Positions 14,291 through 22,019 of a stretch of 24,653 bases of DNA are shown here, piece by piece. The position numbers and the translations under genes are program-made. Within the stretch, counting starts at the first letter, position 1; each line of letters starts with the position of its first letter. The notes below the pieces were generated by a model, which saw nothing but the letters and a program-made list of their open reading frames with translations, was not told the origin of the DNA and searched no databases. Origin of the DNA: MWBV01 sp964447315 (GTDB lineage: Archaea > Nanobdellota > Nanobdellia > Pacearchaeales > GW2011-AR1); assembly GCA_964447315.1 (NCBI GenBank), contig CAYURQ010000014.1:1-24653 (forward strand), read 5' to 3'.

Positions 14291-15241
14291 TTATTTTTTT
14301 GGTTTTTTTACTTTTTTTAATGCTTCTCTCCAAGTAAGAAGTTTATTTTTAGCTCCATAATGTTTTATTACTGATTGTGAATTTGTAATTCCTACTCTTA
14401 TTGAAAATTCTACATCATTTGTTTTAATCATTGCTGAAAGAAATCCACAAGCAAAACTATCTCCTGCACCTGTCATTTCAATGGGTTTTATTTTTTTGGG
14501 AGTTAATTTATAGATTTTTCCCATATGATAAGCATTTATTTCATGTTCTCTATTTGTTATTACAATAGTACTTATACCTATTCCATTTAATTTTTTGAAG
14601 ATTTTTGGAATTGTTTTTTCTTTTGTGAGTATTTCTGCTTCATCCCTATTGAAGATTAATAAGTTTGTTTTTGTTAAAATTGGTTTTAATTTTTCAATAC
14701 CTAATTTAACTTCATATTCACTTGGATTAAATGCAACTTTAATCTTATTTCTTTTTGCATAACTTGCTAATTTCTTTTGGGTTTCTAGAGTTTGTTTCAT
14801 ACTTGAAGCAAGATATAACCATTTTGTTTTTATTTTACTTAACTTAACATCTGAATATTTTAGATTATCACTTGGTCCTTTGTAAGTTAATATTGTTCTG
14901 TTGTGGCTAAAGCTATCAAGAATTATTGAATGTCCTGTTGTTGTTTTTTCTTGCTTTCCTATAAAATCTATTTTTTCTTTTTTTAATATTTCAATAATTT
15001 CTTTTGCTGATTCATCATTTCCAATTTTTCCTAGAAAAGCTGTTTTAAGACCCATTCTTGCAAATCCAACTGCAGTGTTTGTTGCACCACCTCCAATGGA
15101 AAATTTAATATCTTTTACTGCTATTTTAAATCCAATTGGATAAGCAATTAGTCTAGTATTTCTAGTACGCATTGTTTTTAATCCAGTATCTACAAAAATA
15201 TCTTTAAGTGCAGATCCAACTGTTATTACATCATAATTCAT
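14291..15241 (-). CDS. PfkB-family sugar kinase, candidate phosphofructokinase
   Basis: A 316-residue ribokinase-fold kinase. Seen: the N-terminal signature with GGGATNTAVGFARMG (50-64), the FNRDEAEIL segment at 197-205, and the C-terminal MTGAGDSFACGF (257-268) with catalytic base Asp261 and its anion hole. The family covers ribokinase, adenosine kinase, 1-phosphofructokinase and minor 6-phosphofructokinase, and substrate cannot be read from these motifs. Its place between PGK and fructose-bisphosphate aldolase, one base from each, makes fructose 6-phosphate the most likely substrate, which would complete the route from fructose 6-phosphate to 3-phosphoglycerate within the operon. That is inference from context. 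Confidence 0.85.
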   Translation of the reverse strand: MNYDVITVGSALKDIFVDTGLKTMRTRNTRLIAYPIGFKIAVKDIKFSIGGGATNTAVGFARMGLKTAFLGKIGNDESAKEIIEILKKEKIDFIGKQEKTTTGHSIILDSFSHNRTILTYKGPSDNLKYSDVKLSKIKTKWLYLASSMKQTLETQKKLASYAKRNKIKVAFNPSEYEVKLGIEKLKPILTKTNLLIFNRDEAEILTKEKTIPKIFKKLNGIGISTIVITNREHEINAYHMGKIYKLTPKKIKPIEMTGAGDSFACGFLSAMIKTNDVEFSIRVGITNSQSVIKHYGAKNKLLTWREALKKVKKPKK

Positions 15242-15242
15242 T

Positions 15243-16463
15243 TTAAATTATTTTCCTTAATTTACCTTCTTTGTTTTTTAATACTTCTACTCCTGGGAGG
15301 TCTTTTCCTGATAATGCTTGAAGCAATGCTCCCCCTGATAGTGAAATATGATTTATTCCACTTATTTTATAACGCTCTACAGCAGTTGTTGTTTCTCCTC
15401 CTCCTGCAATTGAAAATGCTTTGCTTTTTGCAACTGCTTTAAGAATTTCTTTTGTTCCTAAATCAAATCCTTTTCTTTCATAATTTCCAGCAGAACCTTT
15501 AACAAAAATTGTCTTTGACTTTTTTATTATTTCTTTGTATTTTTCAATTGTTTCTTTTCCAATATCTAATAATTGATAATCCGAGGGCAAATCTTCAATT
15601 GAAATTTCTTCTCTTTTTCCTTTAAATTCTACTGCAAAATCTTTAGGTAATGAAAATTTATAGAGATATTCTTTAATTTCTTTTTCATTTTTTAAAAGTC
15701 CTTGTTTTTTTAAAATATTATTTTGTTTTCCCATTTCAATTCCTTTAACAGATATTGCAACTAATGATAAAACTCCTGTTGTTAAAATATAATCAACTTT
15801 TTCTTCTTGAATATATCTTTTAATTAAACTAAAGTAGTCTCCTATTTTTGCACCGCCTAAAATTAATGTTAATGGTCTTTTTATTTTTTTATTTGCTTTT
15901 TCAATTGAATCTAATTCTTTTTCAAGAACTCTTCCAACATAACAAGGCATGATATAAGGGAAACCTACAACAGAAGCATGGCTTCTATGACAAACTGATA
16001 ATGCATCTTCAACAAATATGTCACAAAGAGGAGCAATTGTTTTTACAAATTTAGATCTTGAATGTTGTTTTGCTGTTTTTTTTAAGGATTCACCTTTGTA
16101 ACTTCTGGTATTTTTTAAAAGAATTACTTCTTTTGTTTTCATTTTTTTAATTGCTTGAATTGCTTTTTCTCCAAATAAATCATCAATATAATTAACTTTT
16201 TTTCCAAGTAATTCTGATAGTATTTTTGCGTGTTCTTGTAAACTCTCACGATATTCTGGATTTTCTTTTCTTTTTTGATGTGCTAAGACAATAATTTTTG
16301 CTTGTTTTTTTATTAATTCTTTTATTGTTGCTGAATGTCTTCTAAATCTTGGTCCTTTTTGGACTTTATTTTCAATTATAGAAGCATTTAAATCTACTCT
16401 GATTAAGACTTTTTTTCCTTTTACATTTACATTATCTAAGGTTTTCATTCCTTGTATTTTCAT
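15243..16463 (-). CDS. pgk: phosphoglycerate kinase
   Basis: A 406-residue glycolytic kinase that makes ATP from 1,3-bisphosphoglycerate. Seen: RVDLN at 22-26, RFRRHSATIKEL at 39-50 (substrate arginines), the archaeal-style LAHQKR at 60-65 where bacteria have SHLGRP, LGGAKIGD at 202-209, and the nucleotide-binding GGGETTTAV at 354-362 followed by SGGALL at 376-381. It carries Glu where most PGKs have Asp in GGGDT. Start: the ATG at 16463 gives the TAAAATG junction with GAPDH; a second ATG lies five codons later. It takes the product of the gene directly before it. Confidence 0.95.
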   Translation of the reverse strand: MKIQGMKTLDNVNVKGKKVLIRVDLNASIIENKVQKGPRFRRHSATIKELIKKQAKIIVLAHQKRKENPEYRESLQEHAKILSELLGKKVNYIDDLFGEKAIQAIKKMKTKEVILLKNTRSYKGESLKKTAKQHSRSKFVKTIAPLCDIFVEDALSVCHRSHASVVGFPYIMPCYVGRVLEKELDSIEKANKKIKRPLTLILGGAKIGDYFSLIKRYIQEEKVDYILTTGVLSLVAISVKGIEMGKQNNILKKQGLLKNEKEIKEYLYKFSLPKDFAVEFKGKREEISIEDLPSDYQLLDIGKETIEKYKEIIKKSKTIFVKGSAGNYERKGFDLGTKEILKAVAKSKAFSIAGGGETTTAVERYKISGINHISLSGGALLQALSGKDLPGVEVLKNKEGKLRKII

Positions 16464-16464
16464 T

Positions 16465-17457
16465 TTAGATTTGTTTTGTTAATTTAATTAATTGACTACA
16501 GTATCCAAATTCATTATCATACCATCCAAGAACCTTTACTGTTTTTCCTTTAACTTTGGTGAATTTTGAATCAAAAATACATCCATTAGGATTTTCAATA
16601 ATATCTGAACTTACTAATTCTTGTTTTGAATATTCAAGAGTTCCTTTTAGATATGTTTGAGATGCTTTTTTGAATGCTTTGTTTATTTCTTGAACACTTG
16701 CAGATTTTTTTAAACAAACTGTTAAATCTACTAAACTTCCATCAACTATTGGAACACGAACTGCTATTCCATCTAGTTTTTTATTTAAACTTGGGATTAC
16801 TAGGCCAATTGCTTTTGCAGCACCGGTTGTTGTTGGAACAGTATTCATTGCAGCTGCTCTTCCCCTTCTAAAATCTTTATTTGGACCATCAACTAAATTT
16901 TGTCCTGCTGTATATCCATGAATTGTTGTCATAAAACCATTTTCAATTCCAAATTCTTTTTCAAGTACGTGAACTAAAGGAGCTAGGCAATTTGTAGTGC
17001 AAGAGGCATTGCTTATTATTTTGTCTGATTTTTTTATTATTTTATGATTTACTCCTGGAACAATTGTTTTTACAGGAATTTCTCCTTTTGCAGGTGCAGA
17101 AATTATTACTTTTTTTGCACCCGCGATTAAATGCATTTCTGCTTTGTCTTTTGTTGTAAATATTCCTGTAGATTCTATAACTAAATCAACTTTTAATTTT
17201 TTCCAAGGAAGTTTTGTTGGATCTTTTTCAGCTAGAATTTGTATCTTATTTTTACCAATTATTAATTTGTCTCCTTCAACTTTTACTTCTTCTGGAAATT
17301 TTCCATAAACAGTATCATGTTTAAATAAATAGGCAAGATTATTTATTGAGGCTAAATCATTTATTGCTACAAACTTTAGGTGTTTTTGATTTATTCCTGC
17401 TTTTAAGATTGTCCTTCCAATACGTCCAAAACCATTAATAGCTACTTTTAATACCAT
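16465..17457 (-). CDS. gap: glyceraldehyde-3-phosphate dehydrogenase, bacterial type I
   Basis: A 330-residue phosphorylating GAPDH of the bacterial/eukaryotic class, not the distinct class II enzyme usual in archaea. Seen: the N-terminal NAD-binding INGFGRIGR (7-15), Asp34 in the position that favours NAD over NADP, the active site SNASCTTNC with catalytic Cys153, the catalytic His180 in TIHGYTAGQ, the S-loop MNTVPTTTGAAKA at 204-216, and WYDNEFGYC at 312-320. It is the first gene of the glycolysis operon, with TATA box and SD ahead. Its NADH is a natural electron source for the hydrogenase at 9331-12653. Bacterial origin by transfer is likely, since archaeal-type TIM and aldolase follow it. 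Confidence 0.96.
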   Translation of the reverse strand: MVLKVAINGFGRIGRTILKAGINQKHLKFVAINDLASINNLAYLFKHDTVYGKFPEEVKVEGDKLIIGKNKIQILAEKDPTKLPWKKLKVDLVIESTGIFTTKDKAEMHLIAGAKKVIISAPAKGEIPVKTIVPGVNHKIIKKSDKIISNASCTTNCLAPLVHVLEKEFGIENGFMTTIHGYTAGQNLVDGPNKDFRRGRAAAMNTVPTTTGAAKAIGLVIPSLNKKLDGIAVRVPIVDGSLVDLTVCLKKSASVQEINKAFKKASQTYLKGTLEYSKQELVSSDIIENPNGCIFDSKFTKVKGKTVKVLGWYDNEFGYCSQLIKLTKQI

Positions 17458-17460
17458 TTT

Positions 17461-17465
17461 TCCTC
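17461..17465 (-). promoter_or_regulatory. Shine-Dalgarno site of the GAPDH operon
   Basis: GAGGA on the minus strand, three bases before the ATG at 17457. Together with the TATA box at 17491-17505 it predicts a short leader like that of the CYTH-acs unit. Confidence 0.5.
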
Positions 17466-17490
17466 TTTTTTATATTAAAGTTAAGCAGAA

Positions 17491-17505
17491 TTATTTTATA
17501 AATGT
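17491..17505 (-). promoter_or_regulatory. TATA box of the glycolysis operon
   Basis: ACATTTATAAAATAA on the minus strand, identical over 15 bases to the box at 9264-9278, with its core about 38-45 bases before the GAPDH ATG. It is in the 64-base gap between trpS and gap and probably drives all six genes down to the HypC-like gene. Confidence 0.55.
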
Positions 17506-17521
17506 TTAGTGGTGATAAGTT

Positions 17522-18637
17522 TTATCTGAAAATTTTTTTTACTTCTTTTATTGCTTTTTCATATTTTTTTTGATGTTCTTTTAAAAATTCTGATATTTTT
17601 TCAATAGTATATTTTTTTAACTCACCAGTTGAAAGCTCTCCCTTAATATAGTTTTCACCTATTTTTTCTAATTTTTTATCAGAAGGTTCAAAAAATGTTC
17701 TTAAGTATTGAAATGAAACATCTATTTCTGGATTTCCCCCTTTCTTTTTGTGTTCTTCGAGAGTGGGTTGTCCTCCTGAAAAAGCATATTTGTTTATTTT
17801 TCTTTTAACTTCACTAGGGGATTCTGTCATTGCAATGTATGAGGTTGGGTTAGAAGCAGACATTTTTCCTCCATCTAAACCAGGAACAAAATAATGATAG
17901 GTTGAACTTAATTGAGTGAAATCATGAACTTTTATTCTTTTAGACATATCTCTTGCAAGTCTTAAATGAGGGTCTTGGTCTATTCCAACTGGAATTACAA
18001 TAGGCATTCCTTTTTTTTCACTTCCATGAAATTCATAAAGTTGTGGATGTAGCATGTCAGCAGCCTGCAGTATTGAAGAAATCATTTTACCAGGGGTTAT
18101 TTCTCCATAAACTGCTTTGAATTCTGCAAAACTGGCGTGTCTTGCTAAAAGATTTTGTAATCTATAATATGCATTAGATTTTTTAGCATCTTTGCTTCTT
18201 TCACTTTGAAAATAAATATCTGCTTTTTTTAAATCAAGACCTAGGGCAATATAGTTTGCAATATAATCTAATGCAATTTCTTTGCTTTTTTCTAAACTTT
18301 GTTGCCTGGTATTATAAGCCTCTATATCTGCAACAGCAATATAAATTTTAGCTCCAAGTTTTTGATAAAAAATCATTTGTTGAGCTAAAATCATGTGCCC
18401 AATATGAAATTTTCCAGTTGGCATTAAACCTGTCATCATTGCAAAAGTTTTTTTTTCTTTAATTGCTTGTAAAACTCTTTGAATATCTCTATGAGCAAAA
18501 ATAATTTTTCTTCTAAAAAGAATATTTTTATTAAAGATATCAGGCAAATCTTTGATTTCAGAAATTCCGAATTTTACCATTAACTCTTTATAATTAATTT
18601 TTCCTTGAACTTCCCATGGATTAAACACTTTTTTCAT
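17522..18637 (-). CDS. trpS: tryptophanyl-tRNA synthetase, archaeal/eukaryal type
   Basis: A 371-residue class I synthetase that charges tRNA-Trp. Seen: the N-terminal FNPWEVQGKINY (5-16) typical of archaeal and eukaryotic TrpRS, the ATP-binding HIGH at 78-81 within TGKFHIGHM, the tryptophan pocket region VADIEAYNTR (102-111), GIDQDPHLRLARD at 218-230, and the KMSAS loop at 258-262. These features separate it from the related TyrRS. It follows the UV endonuclease after 31 bases. GTTTAAAAATT at about 18658-18668, some 26 bases ahead of the ATG, looks like its own TATA box. Confidence 0.94.
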   Translation of the reverse strand: MKKVFNPWEVQGKINYKELMVKFGISEIKDLPDIFNKNILFRRKIIFAHRDIQRVLQAIKEKKTFAMMTGLMPTGKFHIGHMILAQQMIFYQKLGAKIYIAVADIEAYNTRQQSLEKSKEIALDYIANYIALGLDLKKADIYFQSERSKDAKKSNAYYRLQNLLARHASFAEFKAVYGEITPGKMISSILQAADMLHPQLYEFHGSEKKGMPIVIPVGIDQDPHLRLARDMSKRIKVHDFTQLSSTYHYFVPGLDGGKMSASNPTSYIAMTESPSEVKRKINKYAFSGGQPTLEEHKKKGGNPEIDVSFQYLRTFFEPSDKKLEKIGENYIKGELSTGELKKYTIEKISEFLKEHQKKYEKAIKEVKKIFR

Positions 18638-18668
18638 ACATATTATAGTATTTTGTAATTTTTAAACT

Positions 18669-19559
18669 TTACAGAATTTTATTTTTTTTAGATAGTTCTT
18701 TTAATACAATTAATGCACTTTTTTCTTTATCTTTTATTTCGAGCATGATGTCAAAATCATAATTTTTAACTTGGTTTATTATTTTTTTAAAATGTTTTAA
18801 ATCAACATGGATTGTATGTTTTCCTTTTCTTTCTCCTAGAGCTTGGCTGCTGTAATCTGTCATTAAAATTCCATCTTTTTTACTCCAAGTTTTTGAGGAT
18901 AATTCAACAGCTTTTTCAAATGATTCTTTGTTGTTTAAGCATTCGTGATGAAAAAAATCAAAAATTATTGGAATTTTTATTTTTTTGTTTATCTCAAGAC
19001 AATCTTTCAGTGAAAAAAGTCTATCATCATTTTCTATTGCCAATCTTTCAGTTATTTTTTCAGGAAGTTTTTTGTAGTTTTCAATGAATCTTTTTATTGC
19101 ATTTGGTTTGTCTTTGTAAACTCCTCCAACATGTATTTGTATTTTTGCTGAACTGTCTAAATCCATTAAGTCAAGAATATCTGCGTGGTAATTAAGTTCT
19201 GCAATGCTTCTTTTTACAATTTCTGTATTAGGAGAATTAATTAAAACAAATTGGTCGGGATGCATTGATATTCTGAAATTGTTTTCTTTAATGAATTTTC
19301 CAATTTTTTGAAAATCTTTTTTGAAATATTTTTGCCAATTAAATTTGCAAACTTCATGAGATGCAAATGGAATTAAGTCAGAACTTATTCTAAAAAACAT
19401 TAAATTATTTTCTTTGTTGTATTCTAATATTTTGAAAAGGCAATCTAAATTATTCTTTACTTTTTGTTTAAGTAATTCTTCTGAATAAGAGGCTAATCTG
19501 AAAGTTGTATTTGCAGTGCAACCTACTGTATTGTTTATACAGGGATATCCAATTTTCAT
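18669..19559 (-). CDS. uvdE: UV damage endonuclease
   Basis: A 296-residue TIM-barrel nuclease that nicks DNA 5' of UV photoproducts and some other lesions. Seen: GYPCINNT start, RISMHPDQF with His100, IHVGG with His143, AIENDD with Glu176, FDFFHHE with Asp201, His204 and His205, HVD with His251 and LEIKDKE with Glu274, which together form the metal site of the family. Length is normal for the bacterial enzyme. Its ATG overlaps the TGA of the peroxiredoxin gene (ATGA), so it is translationally coupled to it. The pairing suggests a damage-response unit. The enzyme is patchily distributed in archaea, so transfer is possible. Confidence 0.93.
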   Translation of the reverse strand: MKIGYPCINNTVGCTANTTFRLASYSEELLKQKVKNNLDCLFKILEYNKENNLMFFRISSDLIPFASHEVCKFNWQKYFKKDFQKIGKFIKENNFRISMHPDQFVLINSPNTEIVKRSIAELNYHADILDLMDLDSSAKIQIHVGGVYKDKPNAIKRFIENYKKLPEKITERLAIENDDRLFSLKDCLEINKKIKIPIIFDFFHHECLNNKESFEKAVELSSKTWSKKDGILMTDYSSQALGERKGKHTIHVDLKHFKKIINQVKNYDFDIMLEIKDKEKSALIVLKELSKKNKIL

Positions 19560-20020
19560 TTTAATTTTTTTGCATGTTCAAGAACTTGGTTTGCATGTCC
19601 TTTAACTGAAACAGGATCCCAAATTTTTACAATTTTTTGATTTTTATCAATTAAAAAAGTACTTCTAACTGTTCCAATGAATTCTCTTCCCATAAATTTC
19701 TTTTTTCTCCAAACCCCGAACTTTTTTTGAACTTTTGATTCTGGGTCTGAAAGAAGAGTTATTGTTAATTGTTTTTTATCAATGAATTTTTGGTGTGATT
19801 CTTGTGAATCTTTACTTATTCCAATTAAATGAGTATTTATTTTTTCAAAATCATTTTTTAAACAAGTAAAATCAACTGCTTCAATTGTACAACTAGGAGT
19901 GTTGTCTTTTGGATAAAAATATATTACTATATTTTTTCCTTTAAAGTCTTTTAAGCAGATATCTTTTCCTTCTGGGTTTTTCAAGCAGAATTCAGGTGAT
20001 TTATCACTTTCTTTTAACAT
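19556..20020 (-). CDS. bcp: thioredoxin-dependent peroxiredoxin, BCP/PrxQ type
   Basis: A 154-residue peroxiredoxin that reduces peroxides. Seen: FYPKDNTPSCT at 35-45 with peroxidatic Cys44 and the supporting Thr41, and Arg119 in GTVRSTF. PrxQ enzymes usually have a resolving cysteine five residues after the first (CxxxxC). Here that place is Val49, and Cys53 is the next candidate, with Cys12 and Cys22 also present. It may therefore use another resolving residue or act as a one-cysteine enzyme. The ATG at 20020 has a TATA-like GCATTTAAATAC centred 26 bases upstream on the minus strand. It is coupled to uvdE through an ATGA overlap. Confidence 0.93.
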   Translation of the reverse strand: MLKESDKSPEFCLKNPEGKDICLKDFKGKNIVIYFYPKDNTPSCTIEAVDFTCLKNDFEKINTHLIGISKDSQESHQKFIDKKQLTITLLSDPESKVQKKFGVWRKKKFMGREFIGTVRSTFLIDKNQKIVKIWDPVSVKGHANQVLEHAKKLK

Positions 20021-20040
20021 ATGAAAATATATTCATATTA

Positions 20041-20050
20041 GTATTTAAAT
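20041..20050 (-). promoter_or_regulatory. TATA box of the bcp-uvdE unit
   Basis: ATTTAAATAC on the minus strand is centred about 26 bases before the bcp ATG and overlaps the end of the preceding gene. The spacing fits a leaderless transcript. Confidence 0.45.
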
Positions 20051-20554
20051 GTTTCTAGAATCAACTGCCCAGTGTAAAAGAGCTTGCCTTTGCTTTGGTC
20101 TGCAGATAAACTTTCCTGGCTGGCAATTTTTCTTAACTTGAGCAATATGTCTTTTAATTGCTTTCCAACGTTTTATTTGTCTTTCATCTTCTTCAGGTAT
20201 TCTTCTTCCCATATAATATCTGCAATACCACTGAAACCAGCCACGAGGATCATTTTTATTAATCCAATTTTTTTCTTTCCAAATATCTAATGGTTGAGAA
20301 GCATCAACTTGAAAATAATTTAAAGAACAATCTTTTTTACTTCCTTCAGCAAACTTTGCCTTTTCAAACCAGGATTTTGGAAATTCTTTTTCGCAGTCTC
20401 TCATATATTTTCCACAAAACACTCCTAATTCAAGCATTTGTTTTGGAGTTAATTCTGGTTTAAATTCAGAATCAAAGTTTTTCCCTTCTGGTTCAGTAAG
20501 ATAATACACATAATTCTTTTGCATTTTATCATTTACAACAATTTTCTTTTTCAT
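20045..20554 (-). CDS. conserved protein of unknown function (169 aa)
   Basis: A 169-residue soluble, basic, Trp-rich protein. Its striking segment is DPRGWFQWYCRYYMGRR at 102-118, followed by DERQIKRW (123-130) and RPKQRQALLHWA (152-163). I recall similar uncharacterised proteins with this core in bacteria, fungi and plants, but know no activity. Six cysteines lie at 47, 54, 76, 111, 144 and 151. The dense conserved aromatic and arginine residues suggest an enzyme or nucleic-acid-binding role, which is only a guess. It has a weak TATA-like box about 25 bases upstream of its ATG, right beside the edge of the direct repeat that starts at 20588. Confidence 0.75.
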   Translation of the reverse strand: MKKKIVVNDKMQKNYVYYLTEPEGKNFDSEFKPELTPKQMLELGVFCGKYMRDCEKEFPKSWFEKAKFAEGSKKDCSLNYFQVDASQPLDIWKEKNWINKNDPRGWFQWYCRYYMGRRIPEEDERQIKRWKAIKRHIAQVKKNCQPGKFICRPKQRQALLHWAVDSRNI

Positions 20555-20587
20555 TCTAATATTAAGAATAATGGTTATTTAGAGTTA

Positions 20588-20693
20588 ACGCCCCCGGCTT
20601 TGCCGGACCCAGCTTTGCTGGAGATTCTTGAATCGAGGTCCTTTTCTAAGATCGAGAATACGTAATCTAAAGATTACATATAACGCCCCGACC
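20588..20693. repeat. 106-bp hairpin-rich direct repeat, copy 1
   Basis: These 106 bases recur without a mismatch at 24548-24653, in the same orientation and 3,960 bp away. GC is 52 of 106 (49%), far above the AT-rich surroundings. The unit is a chain of small palindromes: CCGGC-TTT-GCCGG (20594-20606), CCAGC-TTT-GCTGG (20609-20621), GATTCTTGAATC (20623-20634) and GTAATC-TAAA-GATTAC (20662-20677). ATCGAG occurs twice, and TAACGCCCC occurs at both ends (20586-20594 and 20681-20689) as a direct repeat. It resembles REP/BIME-like intergenic elements. An attC site is unlikely because the end motifs are direct and not inverted. It sits between the SGNH gene and the conserved unknown gene. Confidence 0.9.
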
Positions 20694-20714
20694 GAGCAAG
20701 AATAATATTTGTTC

Positions 20715-20766
20715 ACTTCAAGGGACGTAGTTTTTAGTTTTGTTAAAAGAAACAAGATCTTGAAGT
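20715..20766. repeat. inverted repeat downstream of the SGNH gene
   Basis: ACTTCAAG (20715-20722) and CTTGAAGT (20759-20766) are perfect inverted copies, with the palindrome CAAGATCTTG (20753-20762) overlapping the second arm. It is 17 bases past the SGNH stop on that gene's downstream side and could end transcription or be part of the repeat element's flank. Confidence 0.4.
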
Positions 20767-20783
20767 TTAAATAATTTTCTGAA

Positions 20784-21923
20784 TTACTTAAATTCATTCA
20801 TATTCTCCCTCATAAATGAAGAAATCTCTTTAGCTACAAACTTTGCTCCATTTTCATTAAAATGCATATCATCATACATATAATCAAAGGTTTTTGAAAC
20901 TTTCTTCTCAAGATCCATACATAATACATCTTTATTATCTTTATTATTTTCACATACTTCAAGAAGTTTGTTGTTAAACTTTTCCATTGAATAAATCATT
21001 GTTTCTGTAGGATAATAAATCTCTCCAAAATCATAAGTCATCCAAAGACTTGCATCTTCTTCAGAAGTCATATTTTGCTTGTAGAGATACGGCTGTGTTA
21101 AGTATAAAATATTGCTATCTCTTTCTTTAGATAATTCAATAACTCTTTCAATAATTTTTTCATAATCATCAAGCGCCAGAGTTAAATCAGGAATATCCTC
21201 AATCCAAGTTTCTGCATTTTGTCTATTTAACCTATTTTCACGAAGAGTTTCCCCTATACCGTCTTGAGGATTAATATCTTTAGATTTTAATCTAATAATT
21301 TTATAAATCTTATAAATAATTGTTGATTTCCAAGAATATTCTGGAGTAACACTAAAAGTATAACTTTCTGTTTTATCGTATTCATCTTCATTAAATGGTT
21401 GCCAAGAATTTCTTCTGCTTAATTTAAAGAGGACATCATTAGCTCCAGTTAAAATGATGATTAAATCAGGTTCATAATAATCTGGAAGATATTTTAATGC
21501 AAGAAGATTATTTCTAAGACCATGTCCGCTTTTCCCAATATTCATTGTAACAACTTTTTTATTATCAACAGTTTCACCTAACTCCTGCATTAAAAGATAA
21601 GGCCATGTTTCTTTGTTGTCTAAATACAAACATTCAGAAGTGCTTCCTCCAATAATTAAAATCCTATATTCATCATCATGATTTTTTATTTTTTCACCCC
21701 TATAACCTAAACTATTTATTGTAAAATGAGATTCTCCACTAATTCCATTAAATATTTCTGGATCTGGATTAAATACATAGCCAAAATTTGGAGGCCAAAC
21801 ATAAGAATATTCTACTTCTGATACCTTCTTATAATTAAGATATTCAAAAAATGCCAAACCTATGGCTATTGTAACAAAGATAATAATACCATATGTAAGC
21901 ACTTCTTTTAATTTCTTTTTCAT
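20784..21923 (-). CDS. membrane-anchored SGNH/GDSL hydrolase (SxtL-like position)
   Basis: From the ATG at 21923 (a TTG two codons upstream is in frame) the protein has 379 residues: a basic N-terminus, one membrane helix at about 9-26, and an SGNH domain facing outward. Seen: block I GGSTSE with nucleophile Ser94, block II GKSGHG at 130-135, block III TGAND at 159-163 with Asn162, and block V DDMHF with Asp351 and His354. Such enzymes add or remove acyl groups on sugars. It stands divergently to the SxtJ-like and carbamoyltransferase genes, with which SGNH genes often group in polysaccharide loci and, as SxtL, in saxitoxin clusters. Role in glycan acylation or deacylation is inferred. TTTTAAAA at about 21950-21957 fits a promoter. 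Confidence 0.85.
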   Translation of the reverse strand: MKKKLKEVLTYGIIIFVTIAIGLAFFEYLNYKKVSEVEYSYVWPPNFGYVFNPDPEIFNGISGESHFTINSLGYRGEKIKNHDDEYRILIIGGSTSECLYLDNKETWPYLLMQELGETVDNKKVVTMNIGKSGHGLRNNLLALKYLPDYYEPDLIIILTGANDVLFKLSRRNSWQPFNEDEYDKTESYTFSVTPEYSWKSTIIYKIYKIIRLKSKDINPQDGIGETLRENRLNRQNAETWIEDIPDLTLALDDYEKIIERVIELSKERDSNILYLTQPYLYKQNMTSEEDASLWMTYDFGEIYYPTETMIYSMEKFNNKLLEVCENNKDNKDVLCMDLEKKVSKTFDYMYDDMHFNENGAKFVAKEISSFMRENMNEFK

Positions 21924-21991
21924 TTCCAATATAAATAAAAATTCTATGTTTTAAAATATTATTATTTATGTAAATTTTTTTTAAGATAAAC

Positions 21992-21998
21992 TTTTAAA
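21992..21998 (+). promoter_or_regulatory. TATA box of the SxtJ-carbamoyltransferase operon
   Basis: TTTTAAA starts 28 bases before the ATG at 22020. Together with the minus-strand box at about 21950-21957, it makes the 96-base gap 21924-22019 a divergent promoter region for the whole cassette. Confidence 0.45.
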
Positions 21999-22019
21999 CT
22001 AATTCCTATTATTGTAATT

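Noticed and set aside
17522..18637. Tyrosyl-tRNA synthetase
   Set aside because: The N-terminal PWEV extension, KMSAS loop and overall layout fit archaeal TrpRS.
20586..20700. Integron attC site or degenerate tRNA in the repeat
   Set aside because: The end motifs (TAACGCCCC) are direct and not inverted as in attC, and no acceptor stem, anticodon arm or T-loop can be arranged as in a tRNA. No integrase is present.
20585..20797. Minus-strand reading frame of 70 codons over the direct repeat
   Set aside because: Its coding content is mostly the hairpin repeat and its flank, it overlaps the end of the SGNH gene, and the product shows no protein-like pattern. It is explained by the repeat.
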